This document shows positions 53,491 through 63,100 of a stretch of DNA of 64,000 nucleotides, one piece after another. Below the pieces are notes generated by a model. That model ran no database searches. It saw only the letters and a program-made list of their open reading frames with translations, and was not told where the DNA came from. The DNA lies in contig CANNEA010000006.1 of the NCBI GenBank assembly GCA_947503525.1, positions 268,569 to 332,568 of the forward strand, read 5' to 3'. Source of the stretch: an uncultured Carboxylicivirga sp. (GTDB lineage: Bacteria > Bacteroidota > Bacteroidia > Bacteroidales > Marinilabiliaceae). A program made the position numbers and the translations under genes. How positions within the stretch are numbered: the stretch's first letter is position 1; each line of letters begins with the position of its first letter.

Positions 53491-53498
53491 TACTTTTG
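53491..53498 (+). promoter_or_regulatory. Putative -7 box TACTTTTG for cyclophilin gene
   Basis: Matches TANNTTTG, about 100 bases before the start at 53601. Confidence 0.4.
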
Positions 53499-53600
53499 TT
53501 ACAAAATATAGACGCATGAAACGAGCCACAATAAAGTCGTCATAAGCTTAAGAATGATTGATTGGCGAGTTCCATCTGACCATTTAAAATAATTATACAG

Positions 53601-54035
53601 ATGAAAACAGCAGAAATTCATACAGAAAAAGGGGTTATGAAAGTTGAGTTCTTCGAGAACGATGCACCTAAAACGGTTGATAACTTTTTGAAATTGGCGA
53701 AAGAGGGCTATTACGATGGACTTAACTTCCATAGAGTAATTCCAAATTTTGTTATTCAAGGTGGATGTCCTGATGGTACAGGTGCCGGTGGTCCGGGTTA
53801 CTCAATCGATTGTGAATTAGACGGTGATAATCAATATCACGATCGCGGAGTGTTGTCAATGGCTCATGCCGGTCGTAACACTGGTGGCTCACAGTTTTTT
53901 ATCTGTCATGGACGTGAGAATACACAGCATTTAGATCGTCAGCATACTTGCTTTGGTAAAGTAGTGGATGGATTGGATGTGATTGATGATATCCGTCAGG
54001 GCGATCAGATTGAGAAAATAGTAGTAAGCGAATAA
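53601..54035 (+). CDS. Cyclophilin-type peptidyl-prolyl isomerase
   Basis: 144 residues without signal peptide, so cytoplasmic. Cyclophilin blocks: NFHRVIPNFVIQGGCPDGTG with the catalytic Arg-Phe-Gln region, the glycine-rich loop, RGVLSMAHAGRNTGGSQFFICH, and the C-terminal FGKVVDGLDVIDDI. A typical short PpiB/PpiA-type isomerase. It is followed by a DUF3127 gene 21 bases downstream, probably in one transcript. Confidence 0.94.
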   Translation: MKTAEIHTEKGVMKVEFFENDAPKTVDNFLKLAKEGYYDGLNFHRVIPNFVIQGGCPDGTGAGGPGYSIDCELDGDNQYHDRGVLSMAHAGRNTGGSQFFICHGRENTQHLDRQHTCFGKVVDGLDVIDDIRQGDQIEKIVVSE

Positions 54036-54056
54036 TACAACTCATTATACAAGAAG

Positions 54057-54431
54057 ATGAATTTTGAAATTTCAGGTAACCTAATAGTTAAAGACGACGA
54101 AGTTAATATAAGCGCCAGTTTTAAGAAACGTGAGTTTGTGATCGAAGTGATCAACGAGCGTAACACCGACTGGAATGACTTTATTAAATTTCAATTAACT
54201 CAAGATAAATGTAACTTACTTGATCCATTACAGCTTGGCGATATGATTAAAGTTAGCTTTAATATTCGTGGAAGAAAATGGGAAAAGGATGGTCGCGTCA
54301 ATTACTTCTCTAACCTTGAGGCTTGGAGAATAGAAAAAGAAGAGGCTGCTCTTCCACCTGATGCACCTGCTCCTAATTTCAGCGAAGCGGATATACCGCC
54401 AGCAGGTCCGGACGAAGATTTACCATTTTAA
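54057..54431 (+). CDS. DUF3127 protein (OB-fold/SSB-like)
   Basis: 124 residues. The body (ISGNLIVKDDEVNISASFKKREFVIEV, IKFQLTQDKCNLLD, KVSFNIRGRKWEKDGRVNYFSNLEAWRIE) follows the DUF3127 pattern, a beta-barrel related to SSB. The C-terminus is Pro- and acid-rich and ends DEDLPF, much like the C-terminal protein-docking tail of SSB. A role in DNA metabolism is therefore plausible but inferred. A terminator follows directly. Confidence 0.87.
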   Translation: MNFEISGNLIVKDDEVNISASFKKREFVIEVINERNTDWNDFIKFQLTQDKCNLLDPLQLGDMIKVSFNIRGRKWEKDGRVNYFSNLEAWRIEKEEAALPPDAPAPNFSEADIPPAGPDEDLPF

Positions 54432-54439
54432 TATTTTAT

Positions 54440-54471
54440 AATCCTGAACCGTCTGGTTCAGGATTTTTTTT
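54440..54471 (+). terminator. Terminator after DUF3127 gene
   Basis: 11-bp perfect stem AATCCTGAACC/GGTTCAGGATT with a GTCT loop and TTTTTT tail. Confidence 0.9.
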
Positions 54472-54481
54472 ACCTATTTCT

Positions 54482-55585
54482 ATGAGAATAATATTTAGTA
54501 CATTTTTATGTGCATTGTTTGCTAGTACTTTAGCTCAAGTTGAGTCAACAAGTTTAAATAAGGACTTAAATTTTGAAGGAAGGTTAGGCAAATCTGCAGC
54601 AGGCAATCCCGTTTTTTATTGGGCGGGGAGTTCAGCTTCTATACAATTTATGGGTACATCCATTGGAGTAACTTTAGATGATAGTAAAGGTGAAAACTTC
54701 TTTCAAGTAATAATTGATGGACATGATGAATTTCCAATAGTGATTGATTGTGATAAAGGAAAGAACTACTATCACATTGCGGCTGGATTACCTAAAGGTA
54801 AACACATTGCTAAACTGGTTAAGCGTACTGAACCCTGGGAGGGCTCAACTGTTTTTGACGGATTTAAAGTGGATGGTAAGGTTCTTCCAATGGAAAAACC
54901 TGGCTCAGATCAACTTAAGATAGAGTTTTATGGTAATTCCATTACTTCAGGTATGGGTAACGAAGACTTGAGTTCTGATGGTAGTCAAAATGGACCCGCT
55001 AAAAATAAAAACCACTACCTGTCATACGCCTCTTTAACCAGTAGAAAACTCAATGCAGAGCATCGATGTATTTCTTTAAGTGGCATTGGAATAATGGTGA
55101 GTTGGGGTGAGTATATCATGCCTGAGATTTATAACAGGATTGACCCTTTTGATGAAAATAGCGCGTGGGATTTTACTTTATGGACACCTGATATTGTTGT
55201 TGTTAACTTATTTCAGAACGATAGTTGGATTGTTGAACTTCCTGAAAATGGACAATTTAAAAAGCGTTTTGTTAAGGGGGTAAAACCTTCTGAAGAAGAA
55301 ATCATAGGGGCGCATTATGATTTTATCCGTTCTATTCGTAAGGAATACCCGGATGCATCAATCATATGTGCTTTGGGTAGTATGGATGCTACAAAGAAGG
55401 GCAGTGCCTGGCCGGGATATGTATCTGAATCTATCGAACGAATGAAACAAGATGGGGATTCCAATGTTTACCAGATTGTGTTCCCACATAATGGACATAA
55501 AGGCCATCCAACAGTTTTTCATGATTTTGAAATGTCAGATCAATTGGTAGGTTTTATTAAAGACAATAGTTTAAACACTAAATAG
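54482..55585 (+). CDS. Secreted SGNH/GDSL esterase with CE2-like N-terminal domain
   Basis: 367 residues; signal peptide at about 1-18. Residues about 25-140 form a jelly-roll domain as in CE2 carbohydrate esterases (FYWAGSSASIQFMGTSIGVTL). Residues about 150-360 form the SGNH domain: block I FYGNSITSGMG with the nucleophile Ser, block III GIGIMVSWG, NLFQNDSW, and the final HNGHKGHPT with the catalytic His. Likely removes acetyl groups from polysaccharides. Its stop codon overlaps the start of the transporter gene. Confidence 0.87.
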   Translation: MRIIFSTFLCALFASTLAQVESTSLNKDLNFEGRLGKSAAGNPVFYWAGSSASIQFMGTSIGVTLDDSKGENFFQVIIDGHDEFPIVIDCDKGKNYYHIAAGLPKGKHIAKLVKRTEPWEGSTVFDGFKVDGKVLPMEKPGSDQLKIEFYGNSITSGMGNEDLSSDGSQNGPAKNKNHYLSYASLTSRKLNAEHRCISLSGIGIMVSWGEYIMPEIYNRIDPFDENSAWDFTLWTPDIVVVNLFQNDSWIVELPENGQFKKRFVKGVKPSEEEIIGAHYDFIRSIRKEYPDASIICALGSMDATKKGSAWPGYVSESIERMKQDGDSNVYQIVFPHNGHKGHPTVFHDFEMSDQLVGFIKDNSLNTK

Positions 55586-56742
55586 TGGAAAAAGATTCTG
55601 GTAAATTTGAAATGGGCAAAGTCACACTTTTGACAGTTGCTCATTTTTTTCATGATATATATACAGCCTTCCTTGCACCCTTATTGCCACTGCTTAGAGA
55701 AAGTATGGGCCTAAGTTTAACATTTGCAGGTTTCTTATCAGTTGTTCAGCGCTTACCAACTCTATTTAATCCCTTGGTTGGCATGTTAGCTGAACGCACA
55801 AAGGCACGTTATTTTGTAATAGTAACACCAGCCATTACTGCAATTGCAATGAGTTTAGTTCCAGTTGCACCTTATAAATCTTTATTAGTTCTTCTGGTTT
55901 TAATTAGTGGAATAAGTAGTTCCTTTTTTCATGTTCCATCTCCCGTAATGATGCGCAAGGTTTCGGGGAATAGGATTGGTTTGGGAATGAGCTTTTATAT
56001 GGTTGGCGGAGAGTTGGCACGTTCAGTTGGTCCGATTGCGGTACTTGGGGCAGTTGAGCTGTGGGGATTAAAGGGTGTGACCTATTTTATTCCAACCGGT
56101 ATTGCTGCTTCGATAGTTTTATATTTTCGATTACGTAACATAGCCATCTCGGAAAATATTAATTCAAATTCATCACTTGAGTATATTAAAGTCTTTCGTA
56201 AATTTCTTCCTCTTATTTCCACCATTGCCTTAATCCTGTTTTTTAGGGCTGCAATGAAATCTGCATTAACATTTTATTTACCTGTTTTTCTTGAGTCAAG
56301 AGGTGAGTCTTTATGGTATGCCGGTATCTCGTTGTCGATTCTTCAAGGAGCTGGTGTAATTGGGACATTCTTTGCCGGTACTATTTCTGATAAAATAGGA
56401 CGACGAAATATGATGATCATATCTACCTTGGCAACTCCAATTTTATTTTTTGCATTTCTGTATTCGAGTGGAATGTGGCAAATGGTTGCATTAATAGCCT
56501 GTGGTTTATTTCTCTTTGCTACAGGACCGGTTTTTTTGGCTGTCGTTAACGAATACAAAACCAAGCATAATAATTTTGTGAATGCTGTTTTTATGACGAC
56601 TACCTTTCTGATTGGGGCCCTTATGGTTTTGCTGGTTGGGGTATTAGGTGATTTATTAAGTTTAGAAACAACCTACAGGATTGTAGGATTGATGGCCTTC
56701 ATTTCTGTACCCTTTGCATTTCGAATCCCTAAAAAGCAATAG
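55585..56742 (+). CDS. MFS transporter, possibly Fsr-like
   Basis: 385-residue inner-membrane protein with about 12 hydrophobic segments. LTVAHFFHDIYTAFLAPLLPLLRE and the LSVVQRLPTLFNPLVGMLAERTKARY loop, with basic residues after TM2, are typical of the major facilitator family, and the whole resembles fosmidomycin-resistance (Fsr) members. The start is GTG, sharing one base with the stop of the esterase gene (TAGTG), so translation is coupled. It may export or import the esterase's product. Confidence 0.9.
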   Translation: MEKDSGKFEMGKVTLLTVAHFFHDIYTAFLAPLLPLLRESMGLSLTFAGFLSVVQRLPTLFNPLVGMLAERTKARYFVIVTPAITAIAMSLVPVAPYKSLLVLLVLISGISSSFFHVPSPVMMRKVSGNRIGLGMSFYMVGGELARSVGPIAVLGAVELWGLKGVTYFIPTGIAASIVLYFRLRNIAISENINSNSSLEYIKVFRKFLPLISTIALILFFRAAMKSALTFYLPVFLESRGESLWYAGISLSILQGAGVIGTFFAGTISDKIGRRNMMIISTLATPILFFAFLYSSGMWQMVALIACGLFLFATGPVFLAVVNEYKTKHNNFVNAVFMTTTFLIGALMVLLVGVLGDLLSLETTYRIVGLMAFISVPFAFRIPKKQ

Positions 56743-56744
56743 TA

Positions 56745-57623
56745 TCATAAATTTGGACTTTCATTAATATAGCTTTCGTTGGCATTGCTCAAATATTGAA
56801 TGAGCTGATTTAATTCAGTTAGCAAACGATTTTTATCACGATTTAATCCTCCTTTTAATGGCATAAGATTGGAAACATGATCACTGCGAAAAACAGTATT
56901 TGAAAGTTTAAGATTAGAAATCAGAAGATGTACTTCTTTGGCTAATTCCAAGGGAGATAAGGCTTCAAAATCTTCGTTTAACTTTTGTTTGAAATGATCA
57001 AAACCCAAAGGGTATGACACGGTTAGGAAGGAGAGGAGTTCCGGTTGAAGTTCATTTAAAAGTTTGGCTGAGTTTATAGCATGTTGATTTGAATACTTTT
57101 TACCGCCAAGCCCATTTAATATCATAACGGATAGCCTGAAGCCGGACTGTTTTGCTTTTAGTAAGCTTATCAATTGATTTCTTGAGTTAATGCCTTTTTG
57201 CATCAGTTTTAAAGTAGTGTCATCACCTGATTCAATTCCCACATACAACAAAGTTAAACCAGAGCTTTTTATTGTACTTAATTCTTCTTCAGAATAGCCC
57301 ATTACTTCCTTGGCAGATGCATATGCACTTATTCGATTCAGTTGAAGTAGTTTTTGCTTGACATATTCTAAGATGCTTAGCAGCTTGTCAAAGCCAATTG
57401 AAAAGGCATCGCCATCTCCCAGAAATATACGTTTTGTTTGCTTATGGTGTATGGCCAGATAGTCAATGTCTTTTTTTATTTCGGCAATAGATCTAAGCTG
57501 AAATTGTTTTGTGCTATACATTTCACAGAAATGGCACTTATTCCACTTGCAGCCATGTGTAATTTGAAGAATAATAGAATTAGCTTCAGCAGGAGGTCTG
57601 AAAATGGGTTCGTGATATTGCAT
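56745..57623 (-). CDS. Radical SAM protein with CX4CX2C cluster motif
   Basis: 292 residues, cytoplasmic. The iron-sulfur motif is C25-x4-C30-x2-C33 (HGCKWNKCHFCEMY), one residue longer than the standard CX3CX2C; that spacing is characteristic of a radical SAM subgroup of unknown reaction. Further features: FLGDGDAFSIG, ISAYASAKEV, LLYVGIESGDDTTLKLMQKG and a C-terminal helical region. Tight convergence with the MFS gene (2 bases). Confidence 0.85.
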   Translation of the reverse strand: MQYHEPIFRPPAEANSIILQITHGCKWNKCHFCEMYSTKQFQLRSIAEIKKDIDYLAIHHKQTKRIFLGDGDAFSIGFDKLLSILEYVKQKLLQLNRISAYASAKEVMGYSEEELSTIKSSGLTLLYVGIESGDDTTLKLMQKGINSRNQLISLLKAKQSGFRLSVMILNGLGGKKYSNQHAINSAKLLNELQPELLSFLTVSYPLGFDHFKQKLNEDFEALSPLELAKEVHLLISNLKLSNTVFRSDHVSNLMPLKGGLNRDKNRLLTELNQLIQYLSNANESYINESPNL

Positions 57624-57640
57624 TGAGTAATTAGTAGTAC

Positions 57641-59155
57641 TTATTTTTCGCTAAGAGAGATAATTATTTCCAATTCATCCTGATCATGCATCATTTCCGG
57701 TGTGACATTATTGATGTTATTTTGGAAAAGCTTTTTCCGACTTAACAGCGTGTAACTGGCATCTTTTTTAAGGTAGTACGAAAATACCCCTTGCTCATTG
57801 CTTACAACTCTTATTTTTCGATTATTCTTATCATTCTTAATATCAACCCAAACATTATCAATGCCAGACTCATTATCGGCATTAGTCACTTTCCCCTTAA
57901 TTAAACAATACTGAAGTTCTTTATTAATATTTACACCGTAGATATCGTCTCCACCCTGACCACCATTTCTGTTTGATGAAAAATAGCCGAACTTTTTTGC
58001 AGGATTTAATACCAAACTAAAATCATCATAAGAAGTGTTGATTGGATACTCCATATTGAATACTTTTTGGAATTGGCCATCAATCTGTTTAGAAAAGAAT
58101 AAGTCATAACCACCTAATCCCGGATGTCCATCGGATGTGAAATACAATGTGCCATCAGAAGCAATAAACGGAAAAAGTTCATTGCCAACGGTATTAATGC
58201 CAGGGCCTAAATTTGTAGGAGGGCTCAAGAAACCATCTTTTAAGCGACTTACATATAGGTCCATGCCACCAAAACCACCAGGCATGTTGGATGTAAAATA
58301 AAGTAAGCGGTTTTCCGTATCTAAATATGCATGAGCAACACTATAATTGCCTTTTCGCAAAGGCATTGTTTGCACATTATCTGACCACTTTCCTTTTCTT
58401 TCAATGGCAATAAACAAATCAAGCACAGTGATATTACCGCTTGTTTTATCAGAATTTCGTGTTAAATACATGGTGGTTTCATCTGCTTCAAAGCATACTG
58501 GACCATCATTATATTTTGATTGTAAATTTTTGCTAAATGATTCAACTTCCTTTTTAAGGTCAATATTTAATTCTTTAATCTTATAAAGTTTGAAAAAGGA
58601 GGTTCCGGTTTGAACGTCTTGATTTCGGGAAAGTCCACTGGTTGGTCGGTTTGATGAGAAGACCAAATAATCTTTATAAAAAGCAGGACCAAATTCATCA
58701 TACTTACTATTGAAGGCTAAGGGATTGATGTCATAACGCGCTGAATCTGTTTTAAGCCCATCGATAAAAGATTCTAAATCAGATATTGGGTTTGACTGGT
58801 CACTGGATCTGGTGTAATACTTTTCGAGATATATTTGAGCTTCATCGTATTCCTTTAGTTTCTGAAGTTCGCGAGATAAAAAAAAGTAAGCATTGTAGTC
58901 GAATTCGGGAAACTCAATAACCTTAAGGTACCAATTAACAGCTTCCTGACTATTGCCAAGTTTGCTGTATGAAATAGCTGTCTGTTGGGCGGCAAAGTAT
59001 ACATTACTACCCGATTTTATTATTTTACCATACTGTTTTATCGCCTTTTCGTAATTGAATTCGTTGAAATAGGCATTGGCTTTATCCAACTCTTTGGTTT
59101 GTGATAAAACTGAAAAACTTAATAGGGTAAAAGCAAAAAATAATATTAGCCTCAT
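57641..59155 (-). CDS. PorE-like protein (TPR + PD40 propeller + CarboxypepD-like domain), OmpA domain missing
   Basis: 504 residues. Signal peptide 1-18 (no lipobox). TPR units at about 20-125 (YEKAIKQYGKIIKSG, NSQEAVNWYLKVIEF). A WD40-like PD40 beta-propeller covers about 145-415 (LYFTSNMPGGFGGMDLYVS, LYFTSDGHPGLGGYDLFFS, GYFSSNRNGGQGGDDIYG). A carboxypeptidase-regulatory-like domain at about 420-500 (KGKVTNADNESGIDNVWVDI). PorE of P. gingivalis and its relatives usually end in an OmpA domain; here it is absent. It is third in the adhesin-PorP operon (2-base gap to PorP). Confidence 0.87.
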   Translation of the reverse strand: MRLILFFAFTLLSFSVLSQTKELDKANAYFNEFNYEKAIKQYGKIIKSGSNVYFAAQQTAISYSKLGNSQEAVNWYLKVIEFPEFDYNAYFFLSRELQKLKEYDEAQIYLEKYYTRSSDQSNPISDLESFIDGLKTDSARYDINPLAFNSKYDEFGPAFYKDYLVFSSNRPTSGLSRNQDVQTGTSFFKLYKIKELNIDLKKEVESFSKNLQSKYNDGPVCFEADETTMYLTRNSDKTSGNITVLDLFIAIERKGKWSDNVQTMPLRKGNYSVAHAYLDTENRLLYFTSNMPGGFGGMDLYVSRLKDGFLSPPTNLGPGINTVGNELFPFIASDGTLYFTSDGHPGLGGYDLFFSKQIDGQFQKVFNMEYPINTSYDDFSLVLNPAKKFGYFSSNRNGGQGGDDIYGVNINKELQYCLIKGKVTNADNESGIDNVWVDIKNDKNNRKIRVVSNEQGVFSYYLKKDASYTLLSRKKLFQNNINNVTPEMMHDQDELEIIISLSEK

Positions 59156-59157
59156 AT

Positions 59158-60099
59158 CTAGAAATACCTTGGGTTCTGAACTTTTTCTTTTGTGAAGTTT
59201 AGTTCGTATGATATCATAATCTCATGCGTTCCATTATTGTAATTTCTTAATTCATTATTAGTCATATCATAAGCATAGCCCACTTTAAACTGAGGCGTAA
59301 ACTGATATTGTAATACGGCACCAAATGAATTATTCAATCGATACATGGCACCTAGCCAAAGTTTTTCCTTAAAAAGGAAATTGGCATTTATATCCATCGA
59401 CATTGGAGCAGCTTCGGTAAGTCGGGCTAAAATTGAAGGCTTAAATTTAATCTCTTCATTTAAATTAAACACATATCCACCCGAAATAAAATAATGTCTT
59501 ATCTCAGAACCACCTTCTCCGAGGATCTCAGCATCGCCATTAACAAGTTTGTTTTCAAGTAATTTAGGGATTGAGAATCCAATAAAATACCTGTCGGAAT
59601 AATAATAAAGGCCAAGACCAAAATTTGGTAAGTATTTACTCGTATTGGCAACATTTAATGCATCATCGTTAGGAGCGGCTTGTAGTAACTGGTTTACGTC
59701 TAATTGAAAATGATTAAAACCTCCTTTGAGACCTAACGATAGCTTACTGTTCTCACTTATTTTTAAGCGGTATGCGTAATCAAAATAAAATCCGGTTTGT
59801 TGTGTTGGAGTTAGCTTATCATGAATAAGGCTTAATCCAATACCGATGTTTTCGCCAATAGGCATATGGCCTGTCACCGTTTGGGTTGATGGCGCACCTT
59901 CGAAGCCAACCCATTGATGCCTGGATAATGCCATCAGGCTCATCATGTCTCTTGTGCCTGCATAAGCCGGATTAAAAGCTAAGGTATTGAACATGTACTG
60001 AGTATACATGGGGTCCTGTTGTGCATTGCTGTTAAAGAAGGAGAGCAATAGTACAATAGAAACTAAAACTGCTTTTTTGATATTATTTATATTTCGCAT
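59158..60099 (-). CDS. PorP/SprF-family type IX secretion membrane protein
   Basis: 313 residues; signal peptide ends in NSNAQ. The mature part starts QDPMYTQYMFNTLAFNPAYAG, the hallmark of PorP/SprF, and continues as an outer-membrane barrel (LSLGLKGGFNHFQLD, FKPSILARLTEAAPMSMDINANF, YDMTNNELRNYNNGTHEIMISY). PorP-type partners attach to or help export one specific cargo by its type B sorting domain. The cargo is evidently the adhesin encoded 22 bases upstream. Confidence 0.94.
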   Translation of the reverse strand: MRNINNIKKAVLVSIVLLLSFFNSNAQQDPMYTQYMFNTLAFNPAYAGTRDMMSLMALSRHQWVGFEGAPSTQTVTGHMPIGENIGIGLSLIHDKLTPTQQTGFYFDYAYRLKISENSKLSLGLKGGFNHFQLDVNQLLQAAPNDDALNVANTSKYLPNFGLGLYYYSDRYFIGFSIPKLLENKLVNGDAEILGEGGSEIRHYFISGGYVFNLNEEIKFKPSILARLTEAAPMSMDINANFLFKEKLWLGAMYRLNNSFGAVLQYQFTPQFKVGYAYDMTNNELRNYNNGTHEIMISYELNFTKEKVQNPRYF

Positions 60100-60121
60100 T
60101 TTCTTTCAATTAGAATTTGGG

Positions 60122-63100
60122 TTACTTCTTTAGGTAAACAGTTCCTTTGAATATTTTACCGTTGGCTAACTTAAATACGTAGAAGTAAGTTCCTTCTGAT
60201 AATTCTTCACTGCCAAGCATGTTGGCCGATGATTTTCCATCCCAACTATTATCATAGTCTTTCATGTGATAGACTTGAGCTCCCCAACGGTTGTATATGA
60301 AGAGCTCATTATTGTCATATTCTTCTTTACCAATGCCAGGAACTACAAAGTAGTCATTAACTCCATCGCCGTTAGGAGTAAACACCTCAGGTAAATTATC
60401 TGAAGCAGCTTCATAGTTTATGGTAAGTGTAGCCATTGCAGTTGCTTCATCATTGTCGGTTAGGATGTAATTGACCTTCTCTGAATCGCAGCCACAGTTA
60501 TATGCAGCTGTAAATCTTAAGGTTTTTCCATCTTCTAAAATAATGGCTGTTCCTTTTCTATCTGGTGTGTTTGCCGATATGCTTACGGTTAACAAATCTG
60601 GATTTTCAATGTCTGTATCGTTTAAAGTCAGATCCAGTTCTTTTGTTTGACCTTCAATAATGGTCATTTCATCATCCACAGCAATTGGCGCATCATTAAT
60701 TGGTGTAATACTTAAAACAATAGTATCCTGTGAGCAAAGTACAGGTATGCCTAAATCGCATACCTCATATAGAATAGTGTCGTTTCCGAAATAATTCGCA
60801 TCTGGGGTGTAGGTGATTGAAGCATTTTCTGTATCAATAATGACTGTACCAAATTTGGGGTCGCCGGCAATTGCCAAGGAGTTGACATCAATATTATCAT
60901 TCGGATCAGTATCGTTAACTAATGGGAAAATCTCTACTGCTTCATCTTCGAAAGTTGTAACTCTGTCTAATTCTGTGTCAGGCATAAGGTTTGATGAAGT
61001 AACCGTAATGGAAACAGTGGCTTCATCACAGACGCCATCGCTATCACATATTCTGTAGGAATAAGTATCATTTCCTTCCCAATCAGTATTTGGAGTATAA
61101 ACTATATAACCAGTTCCATCTTCAATGGTCACACCGCCATTTTGAGGATCAGTAACAATACTAATTGTATTTAAATCAATGTTGTTATCCACATCCGAAT
61201 CGTTTTCAGCTACATTGGTTCTGATGTCTTGATTAATTGCACCACTTCCGTTATCATCCGATGCTATTGGATTATCATTTACTGATAAAATGGTAATTGA
61301 AACATCTCCGGTACTGCACAAATCAGTATCATCACAGATTTCATAAGTGAAATTGTCCGTGCCAAAGAAATTAGCATTTGGGGTATAAACAAATTCATTA
61401 TCCAGGATCTCAAGACTACCATTAGTGACATCACTACTAATGGATAGGGAACTCGCATCAATGTTATTATCATTGTCACTGTCATTTATCAATACATCCA
61501 TTGTCACAGGAGTATCTTCATTCGTTTCATAGCTGTCGTTTACAGCAATAGGTGCATCTGATATGTCAGTTACCGTAATGCTAACCGTTGCAACTCCACA
61601 AGCTCCTAGGCTATCACAAACCTGATATGTAAAGGAGTCAGATCCGTTGTAATTGGAATTAGGGGTGTATGAAATACGACCACAGAATCCATTTGTGGTA
61701 ACCAAACCATGATCTGGCTGATCAAGTATAGAGACACTACAACTATCAATATTATTCTCAGGATCAATATCATTATCCAATACTCTAATAATTAGAGTGG
61801 TTTCCTCGGGTGTTGATACGTCATCATCAACCGGAGTTGGTGTATCATTAATTGGTGTTATTTCAACCCTTACAGTTGCTTCTCCTCTCACGCCGTCTTC
61901 ATCAGCGACGGTATAAGTGAAACTATCGATTCCATTAAAATTACTTGACGGCGTATAAGTAATGTCATTTACACCACTATTTACGATGACACTTCCATTT
62001 GACGGTTGATCTTCAACTTGAATGGTGCTTGCAACAATTATGTTGTCGATGTCAGAATCGTTTGCTAACACATCAATTGTAACAGATGTATCTTCGTTGG
62101 TCGTGCCGTTATCATCTTCGGCATTCGGCGCATCATTCACTGGGTTAATGGTAATGTTAACCGAGGCCTGGTCAGTATATCCTGTTACATCCTCGATGGA
62201 ATAAGTAAAGTTATCAGTACCGTTAAAATCTGAGTTTGGAGTATATAGGATGGTACCGTTGGATTGTGCGACGGCCACTCCGTTTGATGGACCATTGGAG
62301 ATAGCCACTTTACTGGCATCTATGTTACCCTGTAGGTCGGTGTCATTAGCTAAGACATTAAATGTACTTACGATATCTTCATTGATGGTGTATTCATCAT
62401 CTACTGCATTGGGAGCTTCGTTTGATACAGTAACAGAAATGACAGCAATATTACTTGGTTCATTATCTGTATCTTCTACTTGCAATCTGAATTCATCTGA
62501 TCCAGAAAAACCAATATTTGGATTATAGCTTACAACTTCATTTACTAAATCGATTGTTACAGTTCCATTATTGGGGCCAAATCCTATTGGTACTTCGATA
62601 GAGCTGTTATCGATATTGCCGTCTTCATCGCTTATTATATTGCTGAATGGTATAAGTAATTCTACATTTTCCGGAGTAGTTAGTGATGCATTTTCAATTA
62701 CCGGAGCATCATTAACATTGGTTACTGTAAGTGTATAATCTTGTGTTATGGACGGTGTTTGGTTTTCGATAGCCAAAAATATCCTATGTGTCCCAACTTC
62801 TGACTGAGTAGGTGTTCCAGATAATAAGGCACTACCATCTGTGTTCGCTGTAAATTCCAGCCAATCTGGTTTAGTAATAGATTCGATATTGTGAATATCT
62901 CCATCAGCATCGTTTGTAGTAACTAGATATTGATATAGTTCATCTTCTAAAGTTGTTAATATTGGCGATGAAGTAAAGGTGGGAGCAGTATCGTCACTTT
63001 CAATGGTTAAAGTTGCTGTTTCCGGCGTACCAATGTCAAATGAAGGATGATCAGTTGAGGATAAGCTAATGAATATTGTTTCATCTTCTTCAATTAATTC

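Larger units (their letters stand above)
53298..53600. other. 303-base divergent region with sigma-54 promoter and upstream sites
   Basis: Contains the sigma-54 promoter (53338-53352, minus), two tandem activator-site candidates (53418-53456) and a TACTTTTG box for the cyclophilin gene (53491-53498, plus). No reading frame in it is credible. Confidence 0.65.
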
